A stretch of 64,000 bases of DNA, from positions 53,501 through 117,500 of the forward strand of contig CACABC010000002.1 in the NCBI GenBank assembly GCA_902530635.1, in the 5' to 3' direction. The translations under genes and the position numbers were made by a program. Below, in pieces: positions 8,694 through 17,384 of this stretch. This DNA comes from an uncultured Pelagibacteraceae bacterium. Its GTDB lineage: Bacteria > Pseudomonadota > Alphaproteobacteria > Pelagibacterales > Pelagibacteraceae. Position 1 is the first letter of the stretch. Each line of letters opens with the position of its first letter. The notes under the pieces were generated by a model. That model was not told where the DNA came from, made no database searches, and was given only the letters and a program-made list of their open reading frames with translations.

Positions 8694-8754
8694 GTAGCAA
8701 GTTTTTTACCCTTTATTAACTTAAACTTTTTTGCCACTGCAAATTTTAAATTTG

Positions 8755-8880
8755 TAGAACTAGACTTTTCCTGGCCTTCATTCAACAGCGGACTATACTG
8801 GGTGGCGCTCCGACTTTAACGGTTGCAGGAACAGCAAGTGAATTTCACACATATTTCCCACCATGCATTTCAGTATGTTT
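8755..8880 (-). ncRNA. Cobalamin (B12) riboswitch
   Basis: The minus-strand leader of the BtuB-like gene carries the conserved cobalamin-aptamer elements in order: GGTGGGAA, GTGAAATTCAC, the core CTGTTCCTGCAACCGTTAA, GAGCGCCACCC, and the B12-box-like GGCCAGGAAAAGTC. Elements were matched by eye to the known family; the ends are approximate. Binding of adenosylcobalamin normally lowers expression of the downstream uptake gene. About 60 bases separate the aptamer from the btuB start and contain a short AT-rich palindrome (8740-8754) rather than a clear terminator, so control may act on translation. Confidence 0.9.
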
Positions 8881-8895
8881 TAATTTTAATGATGA

Positions 8896-8924
8896 TATTT
8901 ATTAAATTATTTTTTGATGGTCAA
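8896..8924 (-). promoter_or_regulatory. Candidate promoter for the B12 riboswitch-btuB unit
   Basis: On the minus strand TTGACC (8919-8924) is followed after 17 bases by TAAATA (8896-8901). This would start transcription just before the aptamer at about 8889. The -35 matches 5 of 6 consensus bases but the -10 is poor, and AT-rich DNA gives many such matches. If real, btuB has its own start inside the long polysaccharide gene train. Confidence 0.35.
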
Positions 8925-8961
8925 TATAAAAAATGAAAAATTTATACACTCTTTTATTTAA

Positions 8962-10584
8962 TTATACCATTTCGTCTGCGTATCCCTTTTTAAGATCAGA
9001 CGTGTCTGGAATATCACAGTATGGATTCTCAACTTTCTCGAAATCCTCTGCACCACCATGGGGATCTGCATCAGGTTTTGGCATGTAGGTTTCTAGATAT
9101 TCTTGCTTAAGAATTTTATAAATTCTACTTCCTTCTTCATCATTTTTTTCTGCTCTTTCTATTTCTTTCCATCTACTTTTAGGGAATTTAACATACAAGC
9201 TAAAACATTTTCTAATTTCGTCTATTTCGTGTGGTGGGTATTGAGGCATATATAATTGTGGTGACATGGTGTTACATTTAGTAATTGTTTTATGATCAAG
9301 ATAACCGAGATCCTCACACATTTTTCTTAATGGTGTTCCATGAAAAGGTATAAATGTATAGATATTTGCGTTTGTAGCATCTATTTGTCTGTTTATTTCA
9401 ATTGTATCAAACGCTAACTTTTTTGTTTCTGTTGGAAAACCAGTAATGTTATTTACACTGAAAGCAATCCCATATTTTTTTGGAATTTTTAACTTCTCGA
9501 TTATGTCTTTATTTTTCCACCTTCTATCAAGGATCCTTGATCTAAATTCTTCATTTCCATGTTCTACTCCAAAAGAAATTCTATGTAGGCCAACTTTAGC
9601 TAAATTGGAAATGTTATAATCTGTAATTGTTTCTGGTCTAGTTTGCATCCAGAAAGGAAGCTTTATATCGGAATAAATTTCACAAAATTCATCAAGCTCC
9701 TTTTTACTCATACCTAAAAATGTGTCAGCCCAAAAATACATGTATTCAACGTTATGAACTTCTTTGAAGTGTTTTAATTCTTTGTGAACCAAATCCATTC
9801 TTTTTTTTCTGTAAAAATTGTGACCAAGACCTTTGTATAGTTTAGCCTGATCCGGTGAGTTACAAAATGTACAAGTGAAAGGACACCCCCTGATTGTTTC
9901 AACTGGAAACATCTTGTAAACTTTTCCTGCCATAGGCCTGTAAAGTCTTTTGTCTTCAAAAATTGTAGTATCAATAATTGGGTTTTTGTTTATATCGACC
10001 GGTCTTGTAATTGAATTTTTTTTAATTTCTTTTCCTTTTTTCTTAACCCATAAATTTGTAACATTTGAATAATCTTCTCCTAGCTCGATTTTTTTACAAA
10101 GATCTATAAGTGCATTTTCTCCTTCGCCAACACAAACCAAATCTATAAATTCGTTTTCAATACATAAATCTGGTGCCATTGTCGGAAAAACACCACCAGC
10201 AATTACAGGTGTTTTGTTTTGTTGAATATATTTTTTTATTTCACCTAATAACTTTACACCTAACTCCCACATATCCTCTGTTGTGGATAGAGCAATTAAA
10301 TCTGGTTTAAATTTGTTTACTTGTTCTTTTATGTCATCTTGCCATTTAGTTTTTTTAGGAACTAATCCTCTTTTCACCATTTCTTTTGAAAATGGCACAA
10401 CATTTAAACCTTCTTCTTTTGTACCATCGGAGTTATTACCATGATCAGTTGAGTAATAAGTTGTGTCAAAAACTTCTATTTTGTGACCCTCTTTTTTTAA
10501 AATTGCCGAAAAGGTTGCAATAGCTGGTGGCAACATGTTCATACCATAGGTGTTTGGATATAAAAATAAAACTTTAATTCCCAT
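8962..10584 (-). CDS. B12-binding-domain radical SAM protein
   Basis: A 540-residue protein of the cobalamin-dependent radical SAM class. Residues 1-190 form the Rossmann-like B12-binding region (LYPNTYGMNMLPP at 9-20, LSTTED at 99-104, GGVFPTMAPD at 130-139, VGEGE at 152-156). The radical SAM domain carries the iron-sulfur cysteines C234, C238 and C241 (CPFTCTFC). Such enzymes often methylate or rearrange unactivated carbons; the substrate is not readable here. It sits just upstream of the B12 riboswitch and receptor, and 60 bases downstream of a sulfotransferase gene, so it is a likely consumer of the imported B12. Confidence 0.85.
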   Translation of the reverse strand: MGIKVLFLYPNTYGMNMLPPAIATFSAILKKEGHKIEVFDTTYYSTDHGNNSDGTKEEGLNVVPFSKEMVKRGLVPKKTKWQDDIKEQVNKFKPDLIALSTTEDMWELGVKLLGEIKKYIQQNKTPVIAGGVFPTMAPDLCIENEFIDLVCVGEGENALIDLCKKIELGEDYSNVTNLWVKKKGKEIKKNSITRPVDINKNPIIDTTIFEDKRLYRPMAGKVYKMFPVETIRGCPFTCTFCNSPDQAKLYKGLGHNFYRKKRMDLVHKELKHFKEVHNVEYMYFWADTFLGMSKKELDEFCEIYSDIKLPFWMQTRPETITDYNISNLAKVGLHRISFGVEHGNEEFRSRILDRRWKNKDIIEKLKIPKKYGIAFSVNNITGFPTETKKLAFDTIEINRQIDATNANIYTFIPFHGTPLRKMCEDLGYLDHKTITKCNTMSPQLYMPQYPPHEIDEIRKCFSLYVKFPKSRWKEIERAEKNDEEGSRIYKILKQEYLETYMPKPDADPHGGAEDFEKVENPYCDIPDTSDLKKGYADEMV

Positions 10585-10644
10585 ATTTTAAATTAGTTAT
10601 TTTTTGTTTTTGCAATGCTACACGTTTCTTTTTTTTTTTCAACA

Positions 10645-11601
10645 TCAATATAATTTGTTGTATCTTGTGCTGATTTTGGCCTCTTTGAAAAATTTTTCGT
10701 TACTTTCTCGATAATAATCTCGAATAATTTTTTGATATTCCTGATTCTCTTTTTTTGAGATAGTAATGCTTGAAAAAGTATTTTTTAAAATAAAATTTTT
10801 TATACTTCTGGGGATAAAATTTTTGATTGAGCGCACCAGATTATTTTCACTTAATTTATATCTAAGTTTCGAAGAAAATCTTATTTTTTTATCATTAGAT
10901 ACTCCCTTATTTACTATCTCATCAGAAAATAGGGGTTTGGTGTACTGTTTGTCTAAATTTAAAAACTCAACAAATTCACTTACAAAGTTTTCTCTATTTA
11001 ATTTAAAATCTTCATAGAATAAAAATTTTATTTTAGAATTTTTAAAATTAGTTGAAAGATTATTATAAAGTTTATAGAAGTTAAAAGAGTCTGCAAATAA
11101 TAAAAATTGAAATATTTCTCGATTTGATTCTTTATTTTTATTAAAACATTTAATTAATTTTTCAAAATCTTTAATGCCCAGTGCCTCTGAATATATTGGG
11201 TAGGCATGAAAATACAGAGATTTAATGAGATCATATTGGTTTCTTAATACTACTAAAAAATATATTTCTATATCTTTGTGTTTGTTTTGTAATAATTTAT
11301 TAAAGAATTTTATATCTTTAAAATTATTTCTTAGATTTAGATAGGAAACATACTTTTCTGATGAAATAACGTTTAATTTTCTTTGATCGAAAAAATCTAG
11401 ATAGTTTTTCTCATTTAAAATCCCTGTTTCAGTATAATTATCTGCGATTTTATTTAGTTCGTTTTGAGTAATTTTTACATCATTCCAATTTTTATAATTT
11501 TTTGGACCAATTAAATTTATATCCTTATGTTCAGGAAAAATATTTTTTTGTAAAAACGTAGATCCAGTTCTAGGGTAACCTAAGTGGTATAAAATTTTCA
11601 T
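10645..11601 (-). CDS. Sulfotransferase-family protein
   Basis: A 318-residue P-loop protein with the PAPS 5'-phosphosulfate loop GYPRTGSTFLQ at residues 8-18 and the 3'-phosphate region VVLRNQYDLIKSLYF around residue 118. Members transfer a sulfonyl group from PAPS to hydroxyls or amines of glycans. It may modify the polysaccharide made by this island. No ATP sulfurylase is visible in the window, and SAR11 genomes are known to lack assimilatory sulfate reduction, so the donor is uncertain. The two flanking genes are a GT-B-like protein and the B12 radical SAM protein. Confidence 0.75.
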   Translation of the reverse strand: MKILYHLGYPRTGSTFLQKNIFPEHKDINLIGPKNYKNWNDVKITQNELNKIADNYTETGILNEKNYLDFFDQRKLNVISSEKYVSYLNLRNNFKDIKFFNKLLQNKHKDIEIYFLVVLRNQYDLIKSLYFHAYPIYSEALGIKDFEKLIKCFNKNKESNREIFQFLLFADSFNFYKLYNNLSTNFKNSKIKFLFYEDFKLNRENFVSEFVEFLNLDKQYTKPLFSDEIVNKGVSNDKKIRFSSKLRYKLSENNLVRSIKNFIPRSIKNFILKNTFSSITISKKENQEYQKIIRDYYRESNEKFFKEAKISTRYNKLY

Positions 11602-11620
11602 TATTTTTAATATTTTAGAA

Positions 11621-12958
11621 TTAAAGTTTTAAGGAATTTCTTTTTTTTTTAAATATTACACACTGTCCATATTTTCTCAACTTATATTCAAAAATACTGT
11701 TGGAAATTTGTTTTGAATTGATTGGTATCCAAAGTTGAGACGAAAAGAAATCTAGTATTTCTGAAGTAGTAATATGAATTACTTTTGGTGTCTTGCACTC
11801 AAGTGACTCAATTACTGTAGATATATTTCCTATATGAATTGATGCTGAATTCTTGTTATTCTTTTTAATAAAGCTTAAATATTTATTTTGTAACTTATAA
11901 ATCTTTTTTTCAAAATTTTTATATTTTTTGATTTTTTGAGTTGCAGGATGAAGACAAACTTTAAGGGGTTTTATTTTTAGTTTTGAAAGATAATTCTTAA
12001 AAAGTATATCTAAACACAAAAAAACTTTGTTAAAGTCACCAACAATAATAGGTAAAAAAATTTTGTTTGAGAAAAATTCTTTATTTCTTTTTTCTGTTCT
12101 GACAGATGATATTTTTTTTAGTTTATTTTTTGGCCAACCTAAATATTTTGAATAAATTTTTAATCCACAATTACTGTGAACTGAAAGTATATCAGGTGAT
12201 AAATAGCTGTAAGAATTCCAAAAAGGAAAAGGATTATGAGTATGATCAAAACCTATTGTTTTTACATTTTCTTCTTTTGCAAGTTTAATTATTGAATTTT
12301 GAAAAGGTTGAGATTCAAGAGGCATATAAACCTTTTTAATAACTTTAAAAAATTCTTGTTCGACAAAATGTTTTTTTAACTCATGAGCCAAATATGAATC
12401 AAAAGATAATTGATGATAAATATTAAATAATTTTATTTTATTTAACTTTATTAATTTAAGAACATATTTTAATAAATTAATACTACCAGAAATTATATTA
12501 CTTTTTTTTGTTTGAATAATAATCAGATTTTTATTAAATTTTTTAGGCAGCTGATCATCCGCGTGTACAAGTATCCAAAGAATTTTTTTTTTGTTACTTG
12601 TTATTTTAAAGTACGGATCCGTAAATAATCCATTATTTTTAAAATTTTTAGTATAAGACCATGAGAATATTATTCTATTATATTTTGCTAAATTTTGTTT
12701 AGAACAATCTCCATGTATATCTACGGAACTAAAATTTTTAATATACAAAAGATTCTTTAATTGTTTAAAAAAATTTATATTATTAATATTTTTTGTTATC
12801 TTTCTAATATTATTTTGTTTTTTTAAATTAGAATACATAAGATACTTTAAACATGATAATGAGCTTATTTCTGCATCAATATTTTTAGCTATTAATTTTT
12901 TTAAGTATTCTTTTTTAAAAGAAATTATTTTATTTCTCACTAAATTAATATCTTTCAT
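11621..12958 (-). CDS. Putative GT-B surface-polysaccharide transferase
   Basis: A 445-residue, lysine- and isoleucine-rich protein that I cannot place firmly. The C-terminal half has features of CDP-glycerol glycerophosphotransferase/polysialyltransferase-like GT-B proteins: KVCLHPATQKIKK, then a conserved small-residue/acidic segment SIHIGNISTVIESLECKTPKVIHI where a donor-sugar site is usual. The central TIGFDHTHNPFPFW also resembles GT-B acceptor loops. It is preceded by a GalE-like epimerase and followed by a sulfotransferase. Expected to act in the cytoplasm on the growing glycan; donor unknown. Confidence 0.6.
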   Translation of the reverse strand: MKDINLVRNKIISFKKEYLKKLIAKNIDAEISSLSCLKYLMYSNLKKQNNIRKITKNINNINFFKQLKNLLYIKNFSSVDIHGDCSKQNLAKYNRIIFSWSYTKNFKNNGLFTDPYFKITSNKKKILWILVHADDQLPKKFNKNLIIIQTKKSNIISGSINLLKYVLKLIKLNKIKLFNIYHQLSFDSYLAHELKKHFVEQEFFKVIKKVYMPLESQPFQNSIIKLAKEENVKTIGFDHTHNPFPFWNSYSYLSPDILSVHSNCGLKIYSKYLGWPKNKLKKISSVRTEKRNKEFFSNKIFLPIIVGDFNKVFLCLDILFKNYLSKLKIKPLKVCLHPATQKIKKYKNFEKKIYKLQNKYLSFIKKNNKNSASIHIGNISTVIESLECKTPKVIHITTSEILDFFSSQLWIPINSKQISNSIFEYKLRKYGQCVIFKKKRNSLKL

Positions 12959-12986
12959 TTATTTTTTTTAGATATTTAAATATATT

Positions 12987-13928
12987 TTATTTTTTTAGAT
13001 AATAGTTTTTCTCAGCCCAATTAGTGAATAATCTTAAACCTTGGATCAAATTAATCTTTGACTTAAATTTTAAATGTTTATTAATTTTTTTAGTGTCTGC
13101 ATAACACCCTAGAATATCACCGGGAGTGGGATTTGAGATAGAAATTTTCAACTTATTATTTTTTTTATAAATTTTTGCAAGACTTAAAATTAATTTTCTA
13201 ATAGTTGTTTTTTTTCCTGTTCCTACATTATAAATTTGGTTAGGGTACTTTGTGCTTTTCATAAGTAAAGACAAAGATTCAACTACATCGTCAATATAAA
13301 TTAAGTCTCTAAATCTTTTTAAGCTACCATTTACAATAATTCTGTTTTTATTTCTTATTAAATCTAGAAAGATTGAAACAATACCTTGGTCTTTTCTAGA
13401 TAAATCTTGTCCGGGTCCATATACATTAAAGAATCTTAATATATTCCATTTGATTTTATTTTTTTCACAAAGTTTTATTAAATACCTTTCGCTAGCATAT
13501 TTTGAAATTGCATAAAAAGATTTAGGATCACATTTAACATTTTCAGAAAGTTTTTCTTTTTTATTCTCTCCATAGACTGTAAAAGTAGATGCAAATAATA
13601 TTCTTTTTGCATTTATTTTTTTAGCAAACTTAACAATGTTGATAGTGCTAATTAAATTCAATTTTAAATCTGTCTCTGGAATAATAAATGATTTTGGTCC
13701 AGATGATTGACCAGCTAAATGTATAATAGAGTGAATATTTCTTAGGTTTATTTTTTTAAGTTTTTTAAAATTTGTCAAATCGCATTTTAAAAATCTTACC
13801 CCATTAATTTTATTTTTTTTTAAATTAGAATTATCGATAACAATAATATTAAATTTATTTTTTATTTTTTGAATGAGGTTTGATCCTATAAAACCTAATC
13901 CTCCAGTTATTATAATTTTTTTTTTCAA
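12987..13928 (-). CDS. NAD-dependent sugar epimerase/dehydratase (extended SDR)
   Basis: A 313-residue extended SDR of the GalE/RmlB type: NAD-binding GGLGFIGS at residues 9-16, the catalytic YAISK (YxxxK) after the STFTVYGE strand, and RDLIYIDDVV followed by YNVGTGKKTT. It should act on a nucleotide sugar, most likely as a 4-epimerase. Its start overlaps the end of the aminotransferase gene by 4 bases, tying it to the aldolase / cytidylyltransferase / aminotransferase set. Exact substrate unknown. Confidence 0.82.
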   Translation of the reverse strand: MKKKIIITGGLGFIGSNLIQKIKNKFNIIVIDNSNLKKNKINGVRFLKCDLTNFKKLKKINLRNIHSIIHLAGQSSGPKSFIIPETDLKLNLISTINIVKFAKKINAKRILFASTFTVYGENKKEKLSENVKCDPKSFYAISKYASERYLIKLCEKNKIKWNILRFFNVYGPGQDLSRKDQGIVSIFLDLIRNKNRIIVNGSLKRFRDLIYIDDVVESLSLLMKSTKYPNQIYNVGTGKKTTIRKLILSLAKIYKKNNKLKISISNPTPGDILGCYADTKKINKHLKFKSKINLIQGLRLFTNWAEKNYYLKK

Positions 13929-15007
13929 AGGAATAATTTTCTTCTTTTTGCCTCTTTAAGACCTACAAGAAACTGTTTCATTAAATTATATGGGCCTATA
14001 CTTATATTTATGAAACTGTCCCATGGTTTTTTATATGGGCCTTTTACATAAATAAATTTTTTTCTAAGGAATTTCACAACATTTTTAGCTTTTTTAGCAT
14101 CATTAAATTTTATCAAAACATAATTTCCATATTGAGATCTACTTTGTAATCCAATTTTTTTTAAATTTTTCTTTAAAAGTTTTCTAGAAATTTTGATTTT
14201 TAAGGTATTTTTTTTAATTATACTATAATTGTCCAATAAATATTCTGCTACTGCTATACTAATAGAGCTTAATTCGTGAGCTATTCGAGCTTTTGATAAT
14301 ATGCTCATATTTTCTTTTGAAGATATTGTATATCCAGCTCTTATAGATGGAACACCGAAAGCTTTTGAAAATGTTCTTAGAATAATTAAATTTTTGAAAT
14401 TTTTTAATAATGGTAAAGCAGATTTTGCTCCAAAATGATAATATGCCTCATCAACAACTAAGAAACAATTAATTTTTTTACATCTTGAGGCGATTTCTTT
14501 TATTTCTTTTAAACCAAAGGTATTTTCAATAGGCTGGTTAGGATTTGGAAGGAATAGAATTTTTGGTTTAGTTTTAAAAAATTTATTAAATTCTTTTTTT
14601 TTAATCTCGTAATTTTTTGTGTATCCTATTTTAAATAATTTTAGTTGAAAAATTTTAGAGTAAACTTCATACATTGCGTAAGTAGGGCTTAGAACTGCGA
14701 TTATATCCTTTGGTTTTGTTATTAAATTTAATAAATTTTTAATACTTCCATCAATTCCCGATGTGATCAAAATTTGATCTTCATTAACTTTATCAAATTT
14801 AGCTATTTTTTTATATAAGTTGGTTATTTCTGGGTACGTACTAAAAAAACTTGATGGCTTTCCTTTTAAAACTTTATGTATAAAATTACTTGGCCATAAA
14901 TCTACTTTTTCATTTCTATCCAATCTTAAACCTTTAATTAGATTTCTTCCTTCTGCAACTCTTTTTCTTTCAATATTTTTTAAATGAAGATTTCTTTTTA
15001 TAAACAT
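13925..15007 (-). CDS. Class I/II PLP aminotransferase, HisC-like
   Basis: A 360-residue fold-type I PLP enzyme with the histidinol-phosphate aminotransferase layout: LDRNE near residue 29, SGIDGSIKNLL, the PNPNQP loop, VVDEAYYHFG, and the PLP lysine in RTFSKAFG followed by RAGYTISS. The position inside a sugar locus, between a KdsB-like cytidylyltransferase and an epimerase, argues against histidine biosynthesis. It may transfer an amino group to a keto sugar or sugar acid, or act as a decarboxylase like CobD relatives. Four bases overlap with the downstream epimerase. Confidence 0.78.
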   Translation of the reverse strand: MFIKRNLHLKNIERKRVAEGRNLIKGLRLDRNEKVDLWPSNFIHKVLKGKPSSFFSTYPEITNLYKKIAKFDKVNEDQILITSGIDGSIKNLLNLITKPKDIIAVLSPTYAMYEVYSKIFQLKLFKIGYTKNYEIKKKEFNKFFKTKPKILFLPNPNQPIENTFGLKEIKEIASRCKKINCFLVVDEAYYHFGAKSALPLLKNFKNLIILRTFSKAFGVPSIRAGYTISSKENMSILSKARIAHELSSISIAVAEYLLDNYSIIKKNTLKIKISRKLLKKNLKKIGLQSRSQYGNYVLIKFNDAKKAKNVVKFLRKKFIYVKGPYKKPWDSFINISIGPYNLMKQFLVGLKEAKRRKLFL

Positions 15008-15011
15008 TTTT

Positions 15012-15746
15012 TTAAATCAAACTTTCAACAAGTTTCAAATCCTTTAAATTGTCTACAGCATGAGTATTATGTGATAATTTAACTAATTTAACTTTGTAGT
15101 TGTTTTCTAAAACTCTTAACATATCAATGGACTCTGCTTTTTCTAGTTTAGTCTCCTGCAAAGAACTGTATTTAAACAAAAAATCTCTTTTAAAAGGTAT
15201 TACACATACTTGCTTCAAAAAATAATTTTTTTTAAACTTTTTATAGCTTGGTATTACTGATCTCGAGAAATAAATTGCGTTCATATTTTTATCGTGTGTT
15301 ACTTTAATTGTATTTTTATTTAAAAGTTCTCTATTGTTAGTTATAGGTCCCATAAGATTTATTACATTAATGGACTTATCACGTATCATCGGCCTAATTG
15401 CTATGTCAATCATTTTTCCTGTGACCATTGGTTCGTCACCCTGTATCATAACTACAATTTTGTATTTTTTTTTTTCTTTTTTTTCTAAAATCTTTACAGC
15501 TTCACAAACCCTGTCAGAGGCTCGTGTATGCTTTTTGCTAGTCATAACAACTTTTTTTTTTAATGAATTTACGTAATTAAAAATTTCTTTGTCACAGGTT
15601 GCTGTAACTAAATTAGTAATTAACTTACTTTTGCTGCAATTTTCAATAATTCTTTGAACCATTGGAATTCCATTAATTTTTTTCAACGGTTTTCCAGGGA
15701 ATCTTGAGCTTCCCATTCTCACTGGAATAACTGCTAGGATGTTCAT
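15012..15746 (-). CDS. KdsB-like CMP-ulosonate cytidylyltransferase
   Basis: A 244-residue nucleotidyltransferase of the CMP-Kdo synthetase family: IPVRMGSSRFPGKPL at residues 6-20, ATCDKEI, HTRASDRVCEA, and the metal-binding QGDEPM near residue 100. It should couple CTP to the anomeric hydroxyl of a 3-deoxy-ulosonic acid. It directly abuts the HpcH/HpaI aldolase gene (no gap), which could make such an acid from pyruvate and an aldehyde. So it probably activates an island-specific sugar acid rather than housekeeping Kdo. Confidence 0.82.
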   Translation of the reverse strand: MNILAVIPVRMGSSRFPGKPLKKINGIPMVQRIIENCSKSKLITNLVTATCDKEIFNYVNSLKKKVVMTSKKHTRASDRVCEAVKILEKKEKKKYKIVVMIQGDEPMVTGKMIDIAIRPMIRDKSINVINLMGPITNNRELLNKNTIKVTHDKNMNAIYFSRSVIPSYKKFKKNYFLKQVCVIPFKRDFLFKYSSLQETKLEKAESIDMLRVLENNYKVKLVKLSHNTHAVDNLKDLKLVESLI

Positions 15747-16517
15747 TTATTTTCCTTTTTTACTGAATAACTTTTCTACTGCTTGGTTAATAATAAATGT
15801 ATCTGTGCTATAAGGTATAAAATTATAACCTTCTCTAATATATTTTTTTAATTTCTTATAGTTTGGATCGATCAAATGTAAACCACAAGAAATTTTATGA
15901 TTTTTGCATTCAGACTTTATATTTTTTATTACTTTTTTGAATTTGTTATTTTGAAATTTCCCTGGAATTCCCATTGATGCAGATAAATCGTATGGACCTA
16001 TTAAAATACAATCTAAATTTTCTACCTCTAATATTTTATTTAAATTTTTTATTGCTTTAATATCTTCGATCATAGCAATTATTATAGGATCGACTTTAGA
16101 TTTTATATATTTATTAAATTCTTTTCCAAACTTATTTGACCTTGAAAAACCAACGCCTCTTTTTCCTTTTGGGGGCAATAAGTTAATACTTATAATTTTT
16201 TTTAATTCAGACTCATTTGTTATATTTGGAATGATAATCCCGTCTACACCTGCGTCTAAAACTTGTTTGCATATCTCAATATTTTTGTTTGGTAATCTTA
16301 CAAAAGTAGCTTTGTTTTTAATTTCTGCTACTCTTAAAAGATTTGGTAAATCACTAATATTGAATAATCCATGCTCAAAATCAAAAGTTAAACAATCAAA
16401 GTTTTTATTACACAAAATTTCAGTTAAGTTTGGATTAGAGATTTGAGACCAAGAACTAATTACTGTTTTTCTTTTTTTAAACTTTGTTCTAATTTTTTTT
16501 AAGTTACTTAAATTCAT
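15747..16517 (-). CDS. HpcH/HpaI-family aldolase
   Basis: A 256-residue class II pyruvate aldolase relative. It has the family LTFDFEHG at residues 43-50, VRLPNKN, the catalytic MIEDIKAI with the metal-binding Glu near residue 152, and IGPYDLSASMG with the conserved DLSAS. Members reversibly join pyruvate to an aldehyde to give 4-hydroxy-2-keto acids. Adjacent to a KdsB-like cytidylyltransferase, it may build the 3-deoxy-ulosonic acid that the latter activates. The aldehyde partner is unknown. Confidence 0.8.
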   Translation of the reverse strand: MNLSNLKKIRTKFKKRKTVISSWSQISNPNLTEILCNKNFDCLTFDFEHGLFNISDLPNLLRVAEIKNKATFVRLPNKNIEICKQVLDAGVDGIIIPNITNESELKKIISINLLPPKGKRGVGFSRSNKFGKEFNKYIKSKVDPIIIAMIEDIKAIKNLNKILEVENLDCILIGPYDLSASMGIPGKFQNNKFKKVIKNIKSECKNHKISCGLHLIDPNYKKLKKYIREGYNFIPYSTDTFIINQAVEKLFSKKGK

Positions 16518-16520
16518 TTT

Positions 16521-17378
16521 TTATTTTTTAAGTGATTTACTGTATTGTAAAATATTTTTTTTAAAATTAGATTTAGTTGGATGTAGTGATTTTCCAATTC
16601 GAGGTATAAAAGGGCTAGGTCTAACGTCATAATGTCCTTTATTTTTTAAAAAAATAATATTTTTTTTTGATATTTTAAACATTTTTGAAAATAAATTAAA
16701 AAGATATTTGGCTTTTAATTTTTTTTCTCCAGTTAATGTCAGATATTGATTATCATACTTTTTAGACATAGATCTAAAACACAATTTAACTGCGTCTTTT
16801 ACATAAATATAACTTCTAATAGAATTTTTTGTTCCTTTATAAATCAATTTTTTTCTAAAAAGTATATTTTCTAAGATTTTCCTAATTCCGTTATCAGAGC
16901 CAGCTCTTTCACCATAAATAGAGCCGAATCTTAAAATTGAGTATTTTAAATTAAATCTATTTTTATATTCCTCCACATAATCTTCAGCGGCTTTTTTACT
17001 TCTACCATAAAATCCACCTTCTTCTGTGTTAGCATAAATCGTACTTGCATGAATAAATTTTTTCACTTTATATTTTCTAGAAACTTCTAATGCATTAACC
17101 GTTCCAAGAATATTGAACCTTACTGTTTTAATAGCTCGATATTTAAGAGAGTCCATATCTGCAAGAGCGGCAAAATTGAAAACATAGTCTGATCCCTTTA
17201 TCGCCAAAGATAATTTTTTTACATTCAAAGTATCTCCAATTATCATTTTTTGACCTTTCTTTAGCCAGGGTGATTTTTTCAAATCAAAAATTGTAACTTT
17301 ATAATTCATTTCAGACAAATAGTCTGACAGATGAGATCCTATAAAACCACTACCACCTAGCACAGTAACTTTCTTCAT
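16521..17378 (-). CDS. NAD-dependent epimerase/dehydratase family protein
   Basis: A 285-residue extended SDR with NAD-binding GGSGFIGS at residues 8-15, the FAALADMDSL strand, catalytic YGRSK and RFGSIYGERAG. The C-terminal part is shorter than in GalE. It is first in a five-gene run with the aldolase, KdsB-like enzyme, aminotransferase and second epimerase, separated from the aldolase by 3 bases. It probably modifies a nucleotide sugar or an aldehyde precursor for the same residue. Confidence 0.78.
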   Translation of the reverse strand: MKKVTVLGGSGFIGSHLSDYLSEMNYKVTIFDLKKSPWLKKGQKMIIGDTLNVKKLSLAIKGSDYVFNFAALADMDSLKYRAIKTVRFNILGTVNALEVSRKYKVKKFIHASTIYANTEEGGFYGRSKKAAEDYVEEYKNRFNLKYSILRFGSIYGERAGSDNGIRKILENILFRKKLIYKGTKNSIRSYIYVKDAVKLCFRSMSKKYDNQYLTLTGEKKLKAKYLFNLFSKMFKISKKNIIFLKNKGHYDVRPSPFIPRIGKSLHPTKSNFKKNILQYSKSLKK

Positions 17379-17384
17379 TATATT

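Noticed and set aside
8740-8754. AT-rich palindrome CAAATTTTAAATTTG between riboswitch and btuB as a rho-independent terminator
   Set aside because: It has almost no GC pairs and is followed by an A-rich, not U-rich, stretch on the transcribed strand, so it lacks terminator form.
13925-15007. True histidinol-phosphate aminotransferase (hisC)
   Set aside because: Motifs fit the family, but there are no other histidine genes; the context is a sugar-acid cassette.
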